From Wolfiporia cocos (taxonomy: Eukaryota; Basidiomycota; Agaricomycetes; Polyporales; Phaeolaceae), in contig JACCLO010000004.1 in the NCBI GenBank assembly GCA_029448655.1, forward strand, positions 3,472,001-3,536,000: 64,000 nucleotides of DNA. The letters are read 5' to 3'. Position numbers and translations under genes: made by a program. A model generated the notes under the pieces. It did no database searches, was not told the DNA's origin, and saw only the letters and a list, made by a program, of their open reading frames with translations. Each line of letters starts with the position of its first letter. The first letter of the stretch is position 1. Positions 23,718 through 36,521 of the stretch are shown here, one piece after another.

Positions 23718-24903
23718 ATGGCTTCCACATCTAAACGAACCTATGGGCTGCGCGCTCCAAAACAGACAATTCCATCTTCTCCTGTATCAGAGCCGACATC
23801 CTCGCCGCCATCTCTCAAGCGCAAGCGTCCCCTTGATTCCACATCCGCTCACAACTCTCCGCCAGCCAAGAAGCCACATCGATCCCTGCTCCGCTCCGCG
23901 AACTCCACAAAGGTTTCATCTACAAAGGCACAGAAAGAGAAAGACAAAGCGAAGCTCAAGCAACCAAAACTCACACAGCTCCACTTTACACTTGACACCA
24001 CGGTGCTCCGGACATGCCCCCTCTGCGATCTGTCATACACGCGCGGCGCGCCCGACGACGAGAGCTTGCACAAGACGCATTGCGCACGGGTGCAACGTGG
24101 GCTTGACTGGGGACGGGAGGAGCAACGCGAGATGCTCAAGGCAGGCGTAGAGGAACTCGAGTCGGGCGTGAAACTCAAGAACGGCGCGAAGGGACGCATT
24201 GTGTGCTTCCGGCCAGATGTCGGTGGCAAGATAGGTGCAAAGGTACGCGCATTCGTGTTCAATATGAGCCATGTTGCTCATGATGCGGATCTTACAGCTC
24301 AATACCCTCCTCGAGACGATTAGCCTCGCCCTCTCCTCCCCGCCGCTCTCTCAGGCTGTTCTCCAGCGCAGCAAGATCTACCTCTTCCTCCTCACTACGC
24401 CTCCTACTACCAAATCAAAGTCCGCGTCCTCCTCACAGCGCGAGAAGATTGTCGGCTGCGTCATCGCGCAACGCATTTCCACCGCCATGGCCATCGCCTC
24501 CGACGCTGATAATCCCGAGCCCTCTCCGTCTTCCTCCCTTCCGTCCTCGTCGACTCCCTCACCTTCCTCTTCGAGTCTCATTGTATCCGAACGCAAGCAG
24601 GCACTTGCACGCACGCGCACACTCATTCCTGTGGACACCTCGACAAATCTTTATGTGCATCCCAACCCTCTCCCGACGCCGATGGGCATTCCACGCCTCT
24701 TTGTGTCCTCAACGCACCGCCGCCTCAGCATTGCCTCACGTCTCCTCTCTGCTGCCGCTCGGACGTTCATCCTCGGGTGCCCACTGGACCCAGCGAAAGG
24801 CGAGGTCGCATTTACCCAGCCGACGGGGGCGGGGAAGGCGATACTTGAGAAATGGGGACGAGGCGGTGTAAGAATATATGAGGAGGAACAGGGGCGATAT
24901 TAG
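23718..24903 (+). CDS. ECO1: N-acetyltransferase ECO1/ESCO (sister-chromatid cohesion establishment)
   Basis: Acetylates the SMC3 subunit of cohesin during S phase, in the nucleus, to lock cohesion. Exons 23718-24242 and 24298-24903 give 376 residues; the single intron is 55 nt, phase 0. The basic N-terminus (KRKRPLD, KKPHRS) is nuclear-localisation-like. A C2H2 zinc finger follows a PIP-like QPKLTQLHF and reads TCPLCDLSYTRG...LHKTHC. The acetyltransferase domain ends with the family signature GIPRLFVSSTHRRLSIASRL and FTQPTGAGKAILEKWG. A Ser/Pro-rich insert around residue 265 interrupts the GNAT fold. It is convergent with the glutamate synthase gene, 320 bp apart. Confidence 0.95.
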
Positions 24904-25223
24904 CGAAGAGGTTGATTTTTAACGTTTGGGCATTCTGCATCCCAATTTTGCTGCATCGATCTTGGCGATGGACGCCGCGCGTATATATTCATATTTTGCT
25001 CCTTGTCGCATCTTGCTCGCCATGTATCCGACTCATTGTATTGCGATGTCGATATGAAAATATATGGTAGTCAACTAGAACACAAATATGTGCTAGCATA
25101 CATCCCGAATACACGTGTTGAACAGCATATAGTGAGCATATAAACAAGCAAGTCGTTGAAGATTTCATCCCATGCCGGAGTTTTCGTCTCGTCAGTCGTG
25201 GATGGATGTCATATCGTACATTT
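24904..25223. other. convergent 3' region of ECO1 and glutamate synthase
   Basis: AT-rich, with several ATATA-type stretches that could serve as polyadenylation signals for both genes. No gene seen. Confidence 0.5.
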
Positions 25224-28200
25224 CTAAGCCTCGACCGCCACGACCTGCGTGCTGGAGGACAGCGTACTGGGAGGGGGGATGTACACCTATGCGGTATGGG
25301 TCAGTCTAGGTTGCAGGAACAGTGGCCAGGCGTACGCACCCTCTTCTTGATACCACCGTCGGACGGCAGTCTGGTGACACCGCTGCTCAGCCATGCGTCA
25401 ACCTCGGCCGCGGCACCACGACCCTCGCTGTGGAGGAATTGATCAGCAAATGTACACGAGCTGATAGCAGGCACTGATACTAACTTGATACCCCAGACGA
25501 TCAGGGACTGACCACGACGGCAATCGCCCGCAGCAAAGATGCCCTCGACGCTAGTGGAGTACTTCTGCACTCGCCAGTCAGGACAGCGTCTGCCACATAT
25601 GCACGATTGAATAACCCACCTTGGGCGCAGTCTGGATGTTGGAGCGCGCGTCCTGCTTCACGCCGAGCGCATTAATGGCCTCCGATTCTGGGCCAAGGAA
25701 ACCGAGCGCGAGGAAGACGAGCTGCGCGGGGAAGAACTTCTCCGAGCCAGGCACCTCCTCCATCTTCCAGCATCCCCCACTGTCCTTCGTCCACTCAACG
25801 CGGACCGTGTTCAACCCCTTCAGCTTGCCTTCTTCATCGACAGTGAAGTCCTTCGTCGAAATGCAGTACTCGCGCGGGTCTAGTCCGTCGTGCTGTGTGA
25901 GTAATATAATCGAATTGCATATTTGCGCAGCGCCTCACCATTTCCGAAGTGTGCCGCAACTTCGGTGTGTCCGTAATCGGTACGGAAGATCCTGTAAGAT
26001 GAATGGAGTGTCACCATCACTGAAAAGGCTCGCGGGAGTCACAGCACCAACCTAGGCCACTGTGGCCAGGGGTTGTCCCGCCCGCGCGCAGCAGGAGGCT
26101 TCGGCAGGAGCTCGAAGTTCGTAACGGACTTCGCGCCGTGGCGCATCGCGGTACCAATACAGTCGTTTCCAGTGTCACCACCACCGATGACAATGACGTC
26201 CTTGCCCTTCGCATCAATGTAATTCCCATTCTGAAGCTCGGAGTCGAGGAGCGACTTCGTGTTGAGCTAATATTATGGAAATGATCAGAATTACTCATAA
26301 TATAAGGTACACAGACCACACACCTGTAGGTATTCCATGGCGAAATGGATGCCGTCGGCATCACGGTTAGGGATCTTCAGGTCTCGAGGCCAAGTTGCTC
26401 CGGTGCAGATAACGACCGCGTCGTTCTGGGCGCGCAGCTCATTGACATCGATGTCCCTGCCAACGTGCGTGTTCGGCACGAAGGTCTGTGCACAGGGTCA
26501 GATGGAAGGCTGGCCGCAAATAGATGATGTACTCACCACTCCCTCTGCGGCCATTAGGTCAATGCGGCGCTGAACAATCGATTTGTCGAGTTTCATGCTG
26601 CAAGACATTAATGAACTGCTGATACGAGAGACTCTCGGCACCACTTACTTCGGAATGCCGTACATCAGCAGCCCGCCCATCCGATCATTACGGTCGTAGA
26701 CCGTAACGAAATGGCCAGCCTTGTTCAGCTGGTCGGCGCAGGACAAACCCGCAGGTCCAGATCCGATTATAGCAATCTTCTTGCCAGTGCGGAAGGTGGG
26801 AATCTTGGGTGACATCCAACCCATCTCGAAGCCCTGCAGCAGAGTGCATGGTCAAATCTGAGATTCGGATCATAGTCGGTAAAGCCGACGAAACATACCT
26901 TGTCAATGATGGCGCATTCAATGCTCTTGATACCCACGGGCTGTTCATTAATACCGAGCACGCAAGCACCCTCGCAAGGAGCTGGGCAGACACGCCCAGT
27001 GAACTCGGGGAAATTGTTCGTCATGAGGAGTCGGTTGAGTGCATCTTGCCACTGGTTCTTGAACACCAGGTCGTTCCACTTCGGGATGATGTTCGAGATG
27101 GGACAACCGGTGTCGGACTGACAAAACGGCACGCCACAGTCCATGCAGCGTGCAGATTGGTACTTCAGTTCTTCCTCAGCGAGCCGAGTCGAGATCTCCT
27201 TCCAGTCCTTGACCCGCTTGCGCGGAGGCCGGTACGTCTCCGTCAGACGCTTGTACTTCATGAAGCCCCTGGTCTTGTCCAATTTGGAGAGACGCTGTTT
27301 GGTAGTCGCATCATCAACCAGAGAGTCCTCCATATCGAGTACATTGGGTTCGATGCGTGCTCTCGAAGCCGACCTGCTAGCCATGTTTGAAGGGGGCTCC
27401 TTGGGCAGGAGGACGTCTTCCAGACCCTCTGATGCGAGATCAACCTGACTAGCGGTGCGGGACGGAATAAGATCAACCATGCTCTGGCGCATCTTCTCCT
27501 CCTTCGCCTTCGCGGCTTGCTCATCAAGCACACGTTTGTAATCGTGAGGCATCACGCGGACGAATAAGGGGAGCAGGTGGTGGAAATCGTGCAGCACGCG
27601 GTCCGCGACTTCTGAACCAGTGTAATGACGGTGGTCCTCGATTAGTCCGCGGAGCTGGGCAATTTCGCGCGGATCGGTGACCTTGCCAAGTTCGACCATC
27701 TCCATGTTGACCTTCGATGCGAATGTGTGGGCCGTGTCGAGTACATACGCGATACCACCGCTCATACCCGCAGCGAAGTTACGGCCGGTACTGCCGAGCA
27801 CGACGACCCGTCCGCCAGTCATGTACTCACATCCGTGGTCACCAGTGCCCTCCACGACAGCATTTGCACCAGAGTTTCGGACCGCGAAACGTTCAGCAGC
27901 AACACCGCGGATGAAGGCTTCTCCGTACGTCGCGCCATACAAGCACACGTTCCCAACAATGATGTTCTCCTCGGCCTTGAATGTCGATTGTTTAGGGGGG
28001 TAAACGATAAGTCGGCCTCCTGAGAGACCCTTGCCCACGTAATCGTTGGCATCACCCTCAAGCTCGATCGTGATGCCTGGCGCCAGGAATGCACCGAGGG
28101 ACTGACCAGCGGAACCCCGCATGCTGATGTGAATGGTGTCCTTCGGGAGACCCTCTTCTCCGTACATCTTTGACACCCTGTACGACAAAGAAGTGCCAAG

Positions 28201-31200
28201 AGCGCGGTCGGTGTTGGTGACATCACAGTCAATGTGAACGGGGAGACCCTTGGTCAGGGCGGGCTCCGACTCGTCGATGAACTTGTTGTCAAGACGGATG
28301 TAGAGCTTGTGGTCTTGAGGACGAACACGGTATGTAGCAGCACCACGGCGCATCTGCCAAGCCGGTTTCAAAACGGCCGACAAGTCTAGGTGCGCAGTCT
28401 TCGGCGTCCGCAACTTCTCGTTCACCTTCAGCATGTCGGCCCGTCCCACCATCTCATTGATCGTGCGGAAACCGAGTTTGGCCATGTATTGACGAAGGTC
28501 CTCAGCGATGTAGTAGAAGAAGTTAATAACCTGCTCGGGCTGGCCGGCGAATTTCGCACGGAGCTGCGGATCCTGAGTGGCAATGCCGACGGGGCAAGTG
28601 TTCACTACGTAATCATTAGTCTTGATTCCATAACGAGGGAAGAAGAATACCCACAGTGACACTTCCTCATCATAATGCAGCCCATCGCGATGAGGGGCGT
28701 GGTGGCGAAACCCCATTCCTCTGCACCAAGGAGACAGGCGATGGCAATGTCGCGACCAGTCCTAATCTGCCCGTCGGTCTGAACGGTCACACGGCCACGC
28801 AAATCGTTCAGGACTAGGGTTTGATGAGTCTCAGCGAGGCCGAGCTCCCAAGGAAGACCAGCGTGTTTGATACCCGTCCATCGGGATGCACCGGTTCCAC
28901 CATCATGGCCAGAAATGAGGATATGGTCTGCCTTCGCCTTCGCCACACCACTGGCGACAATACCTACACCAACTTCCGACACGAGCTTGACGGAGACACG
29001 AGCTCTGGGGTTGGAGCACTTCAGATCGTAGATAAGCTGCTTGAGGTCTTCGATAGAGTAGATATCGTGGTGGGGAGGTGGGGAGATCAGACCAACACCA
29101 GCGGTCGAGTGACGTGTGCGCGCGATGGAAGAAGAAACCTTGTGTCCGGGAAGCTCCCCACCCTCACCAGGCTTCGCGCCCTGAGCCATCTTGATCTGCA
29201 GCTCATCAGCGTCCGCGAGGTAGTTTGACGTAACGCCGAAACGACCGGAAGCAACTTGCTTGATTGCGGACCGCATTGTGTCTCCGTTGGGCAGGACGGC
29301 TGAGCGCTCTGCGTCTTCACCTCCCTCACCAGTGTTCGACTTGCCGCCAAGACGGTTCATGGCAATGGCGAGCGTCGAGTGTGCTTCCATGGAAATCGAA
29401 CCATATGACATCGCACCGGTCACGAATCGGCGCACGATCTCGTTCCACGGCTCGACTTGTTCGATGGGAATGGGGGTGACGTTCTCGTAACGGAAGTCGA
29501 GCAGACCACGGAGGTGGACAGCCTTCGTCTGCTCGTTGGCGTTCTGTGCGTAGGCATCATACGCGCGCTGGTTCTTCTCCCGGACGGCATCCTGAAGGTT
29601 CGCAATGCCAGCGGGGTCGTTGATGTGAGCCTCGCCGCCCGAGCGCCAATGATAGTCGCCAGACTCCGGCATACCCGGAGGAATGATGGTCTCGCGAGAC
29701 GGCCAGCCACGGTCGTGCATCTCAAATGCGTCCATTGCCAGGAGGTCGAACGTTGCACCTTGTACACGGCTGGCGGTTCCTGTGAAGCAGGACTCGATAA
29801 CCTCGGTGTGCAGACCGAGGGCCTCAAAGATCTGTGCACCCTTATAGGACTGCAAGGTAGAGATACCCATCTTCGACATGACCTTCAAGATGCCGTTGTC
29901 GACAGAGTGGCGGAAATTCTCAAGAAGCTCAGAGTAAGTCTTGTTGTCCTTGACCCTGAAAATGGATGTGAACAAGCAATTCCCGCACAATGGACACGTG
30001 TAACTCACAATCCTTCCCGGACGATCTTGTGGATGCATTCCAACGCGAGCCATGGGCAAATACCGTCCGCACCGTATCCGAGCAGAACGCAGAGGTGGTG
30101 CACCTCTCGTGCCTCGCCCGTTTCGACGAGCAGGGCAACCTTGGCACGCTTCTTCTGAGACACCAGGTGCTGGTGGACGCCACCGCAGGCGACCAGGGCA
30201 GAGAGGGGAACACGGTTCGGCCCAGTCTCACGGTCAGAGAGAATGATGACCTTGATGCCATCCTCAATGGCCTCCATCGCCTCGCTGCAAACGCGCTCGA
30301 GTGCAACCCTGTAGCCCGGAAGGCCCTGCTCCTTCTGGAAGGTGATGTCGATCGTGCGGGAGGGCCAGCCCGTGTAGGCGTACTTGAGGTTCTTCATTGC
30401 ATTCATCTCCTCCATAGTCAGAATGGGCGACTTGAGCAGGATGCGGCGGCACTGCTCCGGCTTCATTTCGAGGAGGTTACCCTCCGGGCCAATGTAGGCC
30501 TCGAGGGACATGACAATGTTCTCTCGGATGGGATCAATAGGCGGGTTAGTGACTTGCGCGAAGAGCTGGCGGAAGTATTCGTAGATGAGGCGCGGCTGGG
30601 AAGACATGCATGCGAGCGGGGCGTCGTTGCCCATCGAGCCGAGGGCTTCCTTGCCGTCAACGACCATCGGCATCACGAGCATGTTAAGTTGCTCGACGGT
30701 ATATCCGAACGCGAGGAGCTTCGGGTCGGTGCTGAGGGTATAAGAGTCGATGACAGGGTCAATGCGCTGCGAGCGCTGCACGCGCTTGACGATGTTCGGG
30801 ACTTGCAGGATGTGCATCTCTATCCAAGATGCGAAGTTCTGCTTCTGTGCGGTGTTGCGCTTCAGTTCCCGATCATCGACAATGCGCCCTTCCTCCGTGT
30901 CGACAAGCAACATGCGCCCAGGCTTCAGACGGCCCTTCTGGACCACTTTCTCAGGAGGAATGAACAATGCGCCGACCTCAGAAGCGCAGACGATGATGTC
31001 CTCGTTCGTCACGACATAGCGGCAAGGCCTGAGACCGTTCCGGTCGAGGTTGGCACCGCAGTAGCGGCCGTCGCTGAATGCGAATAGCGCAGGACCGTCC
31101 CAAGGCTCTTGAAGACACGCCGCCCAGCTGTAAAAAGCGCGTTTCTCCGGTTCCATCATTTCGTTCCCCTGCCACGCCTCAGGGATCAACATCATAATCG

Positions 31201-32402
31201 ACTCGGGAAGCGTCAGAACGCCGTTCACTACGAGGAGCTCGAGCACGTTGTCGAACGCAGCAGAATCAGATCCGCCGGATTCGATGATCGGGTATAATAG
31301 ATCCAACTGCTCTCCGAAGAGAGAAGAAGACAGGACACCTTCGCGGGCACGCATCCAATTCTTGTTGCCGCGAATAGTGTTGATCTCACCTGATCGTCGT
31401 AATTTATTAAATCTACGTTCGGTCAGATCACAGCGTGCATCTCACCATTGTGGGCCGCCCATCTCATCGGTTGCGCCCGGTCCCAACTGGGGAACGTATT
31501 GGTAGAGAATCGCGAGTGTACGAGAGCGAAGTGCGAGCGGTACAGAACGTGGTTGAGGTCATGGTAGTAGTTGTAGACTTGCGGTGGCGAGAGCTGACCC
31601 TTGTACACAATGTTCTTGGACGATAATGAACATACATAGAAGCCTTTCGCGAGCGTACTTCATTCGGGGAAATCATTTCGGTTAAGTAACTTATCGACTC
31701 ATGGAAGAAGAAGAGGACAAACATGCTGTGCGTGGCGTGCTTGCGGAGAACATAAAGTTGAATTTCGAATAATTTCGCATCGAAGGTTGCGTTACGACTC
31801 GTGCTGCCATCACCGTAGTGAGAGCGCAAGACAACGAACGGTTGCAGAATGGCGGGTTCCTTGCTAGCCGCTGCGGGGCCGAGGATTGTGCCGTCGGTAG
31901 GCACCTCTCTCCATCCCAGAACACGAAGTCCGAGATCTCCTGCGATTTTCGAGAACACCGCCTGCTGCTTCTGCAACCCGATGGGGTCGTTCGCTCTGAA
32001 GAAGACATTACCGACGGCATACTGCCCTGCCTCCGGCAGCTCGCAGCCAATGTCTCTTTCAGCTTCACGCTTGAAGAACTGATGGGGAATGCCCGTCATC
32101 ACACCCGCACCGTCTCCGTCGCGGCTATCAGCACCGGTGGCCCCGCGATGTGTCATCGCGCACAGAAGCTGCCGCGCATCGGAGACGATTTTGTGGCTTT
32201 GCTCGCCCTTGATCTGACAGATGAACCCTACACCGCACGAGTCTTTCTCGTACTGGTTCTCGTACAAGCCTTGGCTCGCGGGCAGAGAGCCATCCCAGGA
32301 CGCAGGGTCTCGCTCGACATCGTGGAAGCCATTCTGCATATCATCCTCCGGGACCGCTAGAGGAGAGTTGGACAAGACAGAAGCAGAGTCCGCGATGGCC
32401 AT
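25224..32402 (-). CDS. GLT1: NADH-dependent glutamate synthase (GOGAT), single fused chain
   Basis: Converts glutamine plus 2-oxoglutarate to two glutamates with NADH. I reconstruct 14 exons and 2148 residues (yeast GLT1 is about the same): 32402-31723, 31657-31446, 31389-30009, 29955-28655, 28604-26899, 26833-26649, 26597-26537, 26485-26324, 26266-26052, 25991-25939, 25879-25620, 25564-25485, 25427-25340, 25286-25224. After a propeptide of about 60 residues comes the catalytic Cys of the glutaminase domain ([11 protein letters not shown]). The FMN synthase domain has [19 protein letters not shown] and the 3Fe-4S cysteines CHLNTCPVG. The GXGXG domain follows. The GltD-like part has [10 protein letters not shown]...GCPISN and CPAPCEGAC for 4Fe-4S clusters, IIGSGPAGL for FAD and [11 protein letters not shown] for NADH. 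Start is the first ATG; the open frame upstream begins only with TTG. Confidence 0.97.
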
Positions 32403-33563
32403 AGAATGTCGCGCTGCTTGCTGGTGGTGAACGAGTGAACGACTGCTGGCAGAGGCAGGTCGTGGTTCGTGTGCAAGCGGGATGGTGGTGGGATGTCGCA
32501 ACCAAGACTAGCAGCTATTGGAGTCACTTTGCCTCCACTCCGGCCTGCCGAAAAATGCGCGTTGGGCGCCCTTGGGTCTTACACCGTTCCAAATGGCAAG
32601 AGGCTCGGCAGCTACGCGCTCCGGAAGCGCCCAGTCTGTATGGAGATCGACTGGCCAATCAGAGCGCGTGCACATGACTCCGGGCTCTCTGCGGAGCTCC
32701 GCTGGGCACGCAGGCCGACTGAGGTTTCAGTCAAGATCTACCATGCCGAGCCATGGTACAGCGCGATTGTCTACTACATCTGATTTGCGGGACCGGAGAA
32801 GATCTCTGCCGCAGCTGTAGCATGAAACCCTGGAATGCATACCACGCGCCCATCAAGACGTACGCGAGGCTACGAGTATAGAGTCCCCGACGAGTAGGGA
32901 ACGGCACCCTGGCGCAGATGGGGTGAGATACATAAAGATGCTTCGCACTGGATCAACCCTGGACCTCAAGCCCTATTCACCTCTTTCAGCAAGACGGCGC
33001 CCACCTACTTGGTGCATGTCCTCGGGGCGTGCCATGATTTTGTCGAGATTATTGCACACACCCCTTCTGCTTCTGCGAGTAGTGTCTGGTCCCTTGATAG
33101 TTATCTCAGATATGACTGGTCCGTTTGCACAGGCAATACCACATGCGCCAGTTTGTCCCTCCCACAGTGCCTGCAGTCTGATCGTAAACAGACACGCAGC
33201 AAAGTCGATTCCAGCTCGTACTCGGTCCACCAGCACGCATCAACAACACGCTTCTATCAGACAGGCAGCAATTGAATTGGCTTAACATCATCGTCACGGG
33301 CCTAACCGGAGTGCACGCGAAGCCTCACCTATGCCCGGCGGGTGCAAAGCCCACTGCAAGCTGGTGGCCTGGACTGCGTTCGTCCGCAGTGACCCGCACT
33401 TCCTAAAGCTGAGAAGCTATGCCTTGAGAACGAATATGACTGCACCACGTATCCAATATGACGTCCGTACAGACACTATCAGTGCGCATGCGAAGCACAG
33501 GAGTAATGTCTGGACATTATCCAGTACATGATGTACACGAGGATCAAATTTTGAGGGACCAAT
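32403..33563. other. intergenic region (glutamate synthase promoter to LST8 3' end)
   Basis: Both flanking genes are on the minus strand, so this is the glutamate synthase promoter side and the LST8 3' side. A 120-codon plus-strand frame at 32923-33285 has no domain or splice support. Confidence 0.5.
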
Positions 33564-35110
33564 CTAACCGGCCCCATCATGCAACGCGCAACACACTGCA
33601 GCTAGAGATATGATCAGTATCGACGAGATTATCGTGGTAGTAAGATACCAAACCCTTATGATGGCCGTTGTATTGGCGAACGGTCTCGCCAGAGGACATT
33701 TCCCATAATCGTGCAGTGTGGTCGGAAGAAGCTGGAAGGGGGGACAATGTAGGTAAGTGATAGCCCATTTGTACAACATGAACGCCGTTGACCTGTTACT
33801 AGATATGCTGAGTCGGCGCTGAAGGCACAATCCCAAACCCATCTCTGGTGGCCCTGTAGAGTCTTCTCGTGCTTGAATTCATAGCTTTGTGTCAATGACC
33901 AAATCTTCACGGTCGTATCCGCCGAACACGTTGCCAAATATCTGCGATATTGACGGAGATAAGCAGAAGCAACGGGTCTCACACGAGTTCGAGGATCCTA
34001 ACTTGACATCGGGACTCAGGAGACATCTTGTCAGGTATTTCGTATGGGCCTGGAACTTGGTTACTGCTTGAAATCTGGGAAGATCAGACCGCTCTTCGTT
34101 GATCCTCCAAACGTAGCATTTTCCCTAAACTATGTTAATCAACATGGGGGTTTTCGAGTGATCAGGTTTTACCTTGTAATTCCCCGCGACCAGGCAAGAA
34201 CCATCGGAAGCAAGACTGATCGAGCGCATGGGAGTATCACCAGCAGGTGTCTTGAGACTTTAAGATGAACTGCGCTTGGAGCGCGACAGATGTAAATCGA
34301 ACGCACTAATTCGTGTGTGCAGATATTCTCCGATAAGTCCCACTGCTTAATCCTCCCGGCCTGATCACACGAGATAAGTTCACCTTGATTCGGATGAACC
34401 ACCACATCGTTAACTGATATGACAGCATGGTTAATCGTGTCTGAGTGGTCAGGAGATGGACGCACCTGGAGCCTCATTGTCATAATTGCGATGCAGATGG
34501 GTGCTTCTGTGACGGCCCGGTGAACCTTACGGAGATGTGGGGACAAGGGATGTTGGAATTTACCGGAGGTCCCAGATCTTGATAGTTCCATCTTCACTGC
34601 CTGTTACTAGCCATTTGCCTTCGCTATGGAAAGACACCGAAGTGATATTCGCATTGTGGCCTTCAAACGTGATGAGCTGGGAAAATTAACCCAATATTTC
34701 AAAGGCATTCGTGAGAACGTAATGGCTCACAGGAGTTGAAGACGTGCTGGCAACTTCGTAGATATTGACCTTCTTGTGAACTGCAGCGGCCAACAACCGC
34801 TTACTAGGAGTATCCCATGAACGTGCGTATTCGAAGAGGCGGCAACACGGGCATACTCTGGTGAGATCGCCAGGCGGTTTACTTGCTAGATGTTGCCCCA
34901 AGTAGTACACGTTATATGCAATTGAGCTAAGTAGCATAGGCAGGGATGCCTTACCCCTTGCTCCTCCTTCCGGGCAATTGTCCGTGAACAGATTCCGCTC
35001 CAAGCCTCCCAGAAACGGATGTCGTGGTCGTACGAACCTGTGACAAGGACCACAGACATATCGTGGCGTGCAGGCGTTGCTCTAGAGGTTGACGTTTGAG
35101 TTGGCATCAT
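33564..35110 (-). CDS. LST8: LST8, WD40-repeat subunit of TOR complexes
   Basis: Stabilises the TOR kinase domain in TORC1 and TORC2. Ten short introns split a protein of about 326 residues made of seven WD40 blades. Recognisable pieces, in order: [147 protein letters not shown] and the end [10 protein letters not shown]. These are very close to yeast Lst8. One donor is GTTAGG and some acceptors follow AAG, so several boundaries were fixed by homology. The ATG at 35110 opens a 17-residue extension before the usual MSVVLV start, which is also possible. Confidence 0.95.
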
Positions 35111-36191
35111 ACATCGATGCGTGAATGCCTCACTAACTAGCTGGTTAGTGCTTCAGATGCAAGGACCGTGTTGCTGCCGTACTGAAGCTAACGTAATCAG
35201 GATCAGGTCCGATCAACCATAAACAGTACACTGCAACGGTCACGCTTCGGGCCAACTCTCCTTAAAAGGATGCGATCCAGTTCACAGGACGCTGGGAGTA
35301 TGAGTATTGGAGTGGCTCGCAAACATCGAATTACTAACATTCGAGCGCCGCCGATCGTGAGCTTTGCAACGAGCTACTCGTCTGGTCTGAATCACATGCA
35401 GCTGTTGCCACTTTTGCTATGCTACGTACGTACTACAAAGCAAAGCCAAGGCGTTCTCTCCTGCGACGAGAAGCACACCCGCTGCATCTCGAGGCTCACT
35501 CTAGGCTCGCCTCCCACTTGACAGAAATCGTGTACGGAGCTTACAGCATCAGTATCACCTACTGCAGTTGACTAGACACACCTCTAGTATATAAACTACT
35601 CCGAAGCGCGGCCAGCCAGCGCGTCGATCACTGACGACGACGACGACGAGACTTTCAATGGACCTAGACCGCTGCGCCCCCTGATTGAATGCCTGCTGAT
35701 TCAGACAGACTTGGTTCACTTTTCCAGCGTGGCTGATCCTCCCGAAAGGCTGACTATCTTACGTAGCCGGCAACCTCTGCCAGCTTGCTGTTGATCATTC
35801 TGGCGATCGTTGGATATTCATATCGTAATTTCTCCCGCGAAGCTGCTCATGAACGAATCTAGACCTTCGAGGCATCCTCAGTCTGTCGGTCTGTAATCTG
35901 GCTTCAGCATACTAATTCACGATTGAGCGCTCTGTGGGAGTTCTGCACGTATTGGGACGATCGGTCTGGGGTGGTTAAAGCTTCGCGCTCCGATCCTGGC
36001 TTTCATATGTCTACATTATGCTTCTCTGATTGGTTGTCAGTATATGTATCTAAGATTGATTTCTCGTGGCGTCCTCCGTTTAATAATGCGCCATACCTCT
36101 GGTCAAGCCCTAATTCAGTCTCCAATATGCCATAATATAAGGACGACCATACACCAGCTCACTGTTCACCAACCCAGTACGTCTCCCACCA
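35111..36191. other. intergenic region
   Basis: Divergent space between LST8 (-) and the small gene at 36192 (+). Holds a short GAC repeat near 35633-35650 and two partial ORFs under 90 codons without recognisable features. Nothing else seen. Confidence 0.5.
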
Positions 36192-36521
36192 ATGGACACG
36201 TTCCCTGTGAGTGCTCTGCTGCTCCCATTGTCTTCGCGTACCGACGTTGTGCAGCCTGGAACACGCGTCTCTTTCTACGAAGGCGAGCGAGTACGACAAG
36301 GAACGGTACTTGAGATCCGCATGGTCGAGGTTAGTACTAGTGTATCCACTTTTATACGCGCTAACTGTGTGTCCACACAGAATATGCATGTTGCTGTTAT
36401 TCGTGTTGATGGAAGTCCAACCACCGTAACAATCCCGTATGTCATCCTCATCATAATTGTCAGCACCTCGACTAACAAGTCTAACTTTCGCAGCATCAAC
36501 GTACTCACCAGGACAGGATGA
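36192..36521 (+). CDS. small protein of unknown function
   Basis: Not recognised. Two well-formed introns (about 36330-36380, GTTAGT..ACACAG with GCTAAC branch; and about 36438-36494, GTATGT..CGCAG) leave a frame whose joined exons read GTRVSFYEGERVRQGTVLEI, then NMHVAVIRVDG, then INVLTRTG and a TGA. A third possible intron (36207-36256, GTGAGT..GTGCAG) would shorten the N-terminus in frame. The alternation of hydrophobic and charged residues suggests a small beta-barrel of SH3/KOW kind, but that is a guess. No signal peptide. It lies 90 bp before a large palindrome. Confidence 0.45.
   Translation: MDTFPVSALLLPLSSRTDVVQPGTRVSFYEGERVRQGTVLEIRMVEVSTSVSTFIRANCVSTQNMHVAVIRVDGSPTTVTIPYVILIIIVSTSTNKSNFRSINVLTRTG

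Noticed and set aside
29990..31087. 365-codon plus-strand open frame
   Set aside because: Exactly antisense to a conserved glutamate synthase exon; no domain.
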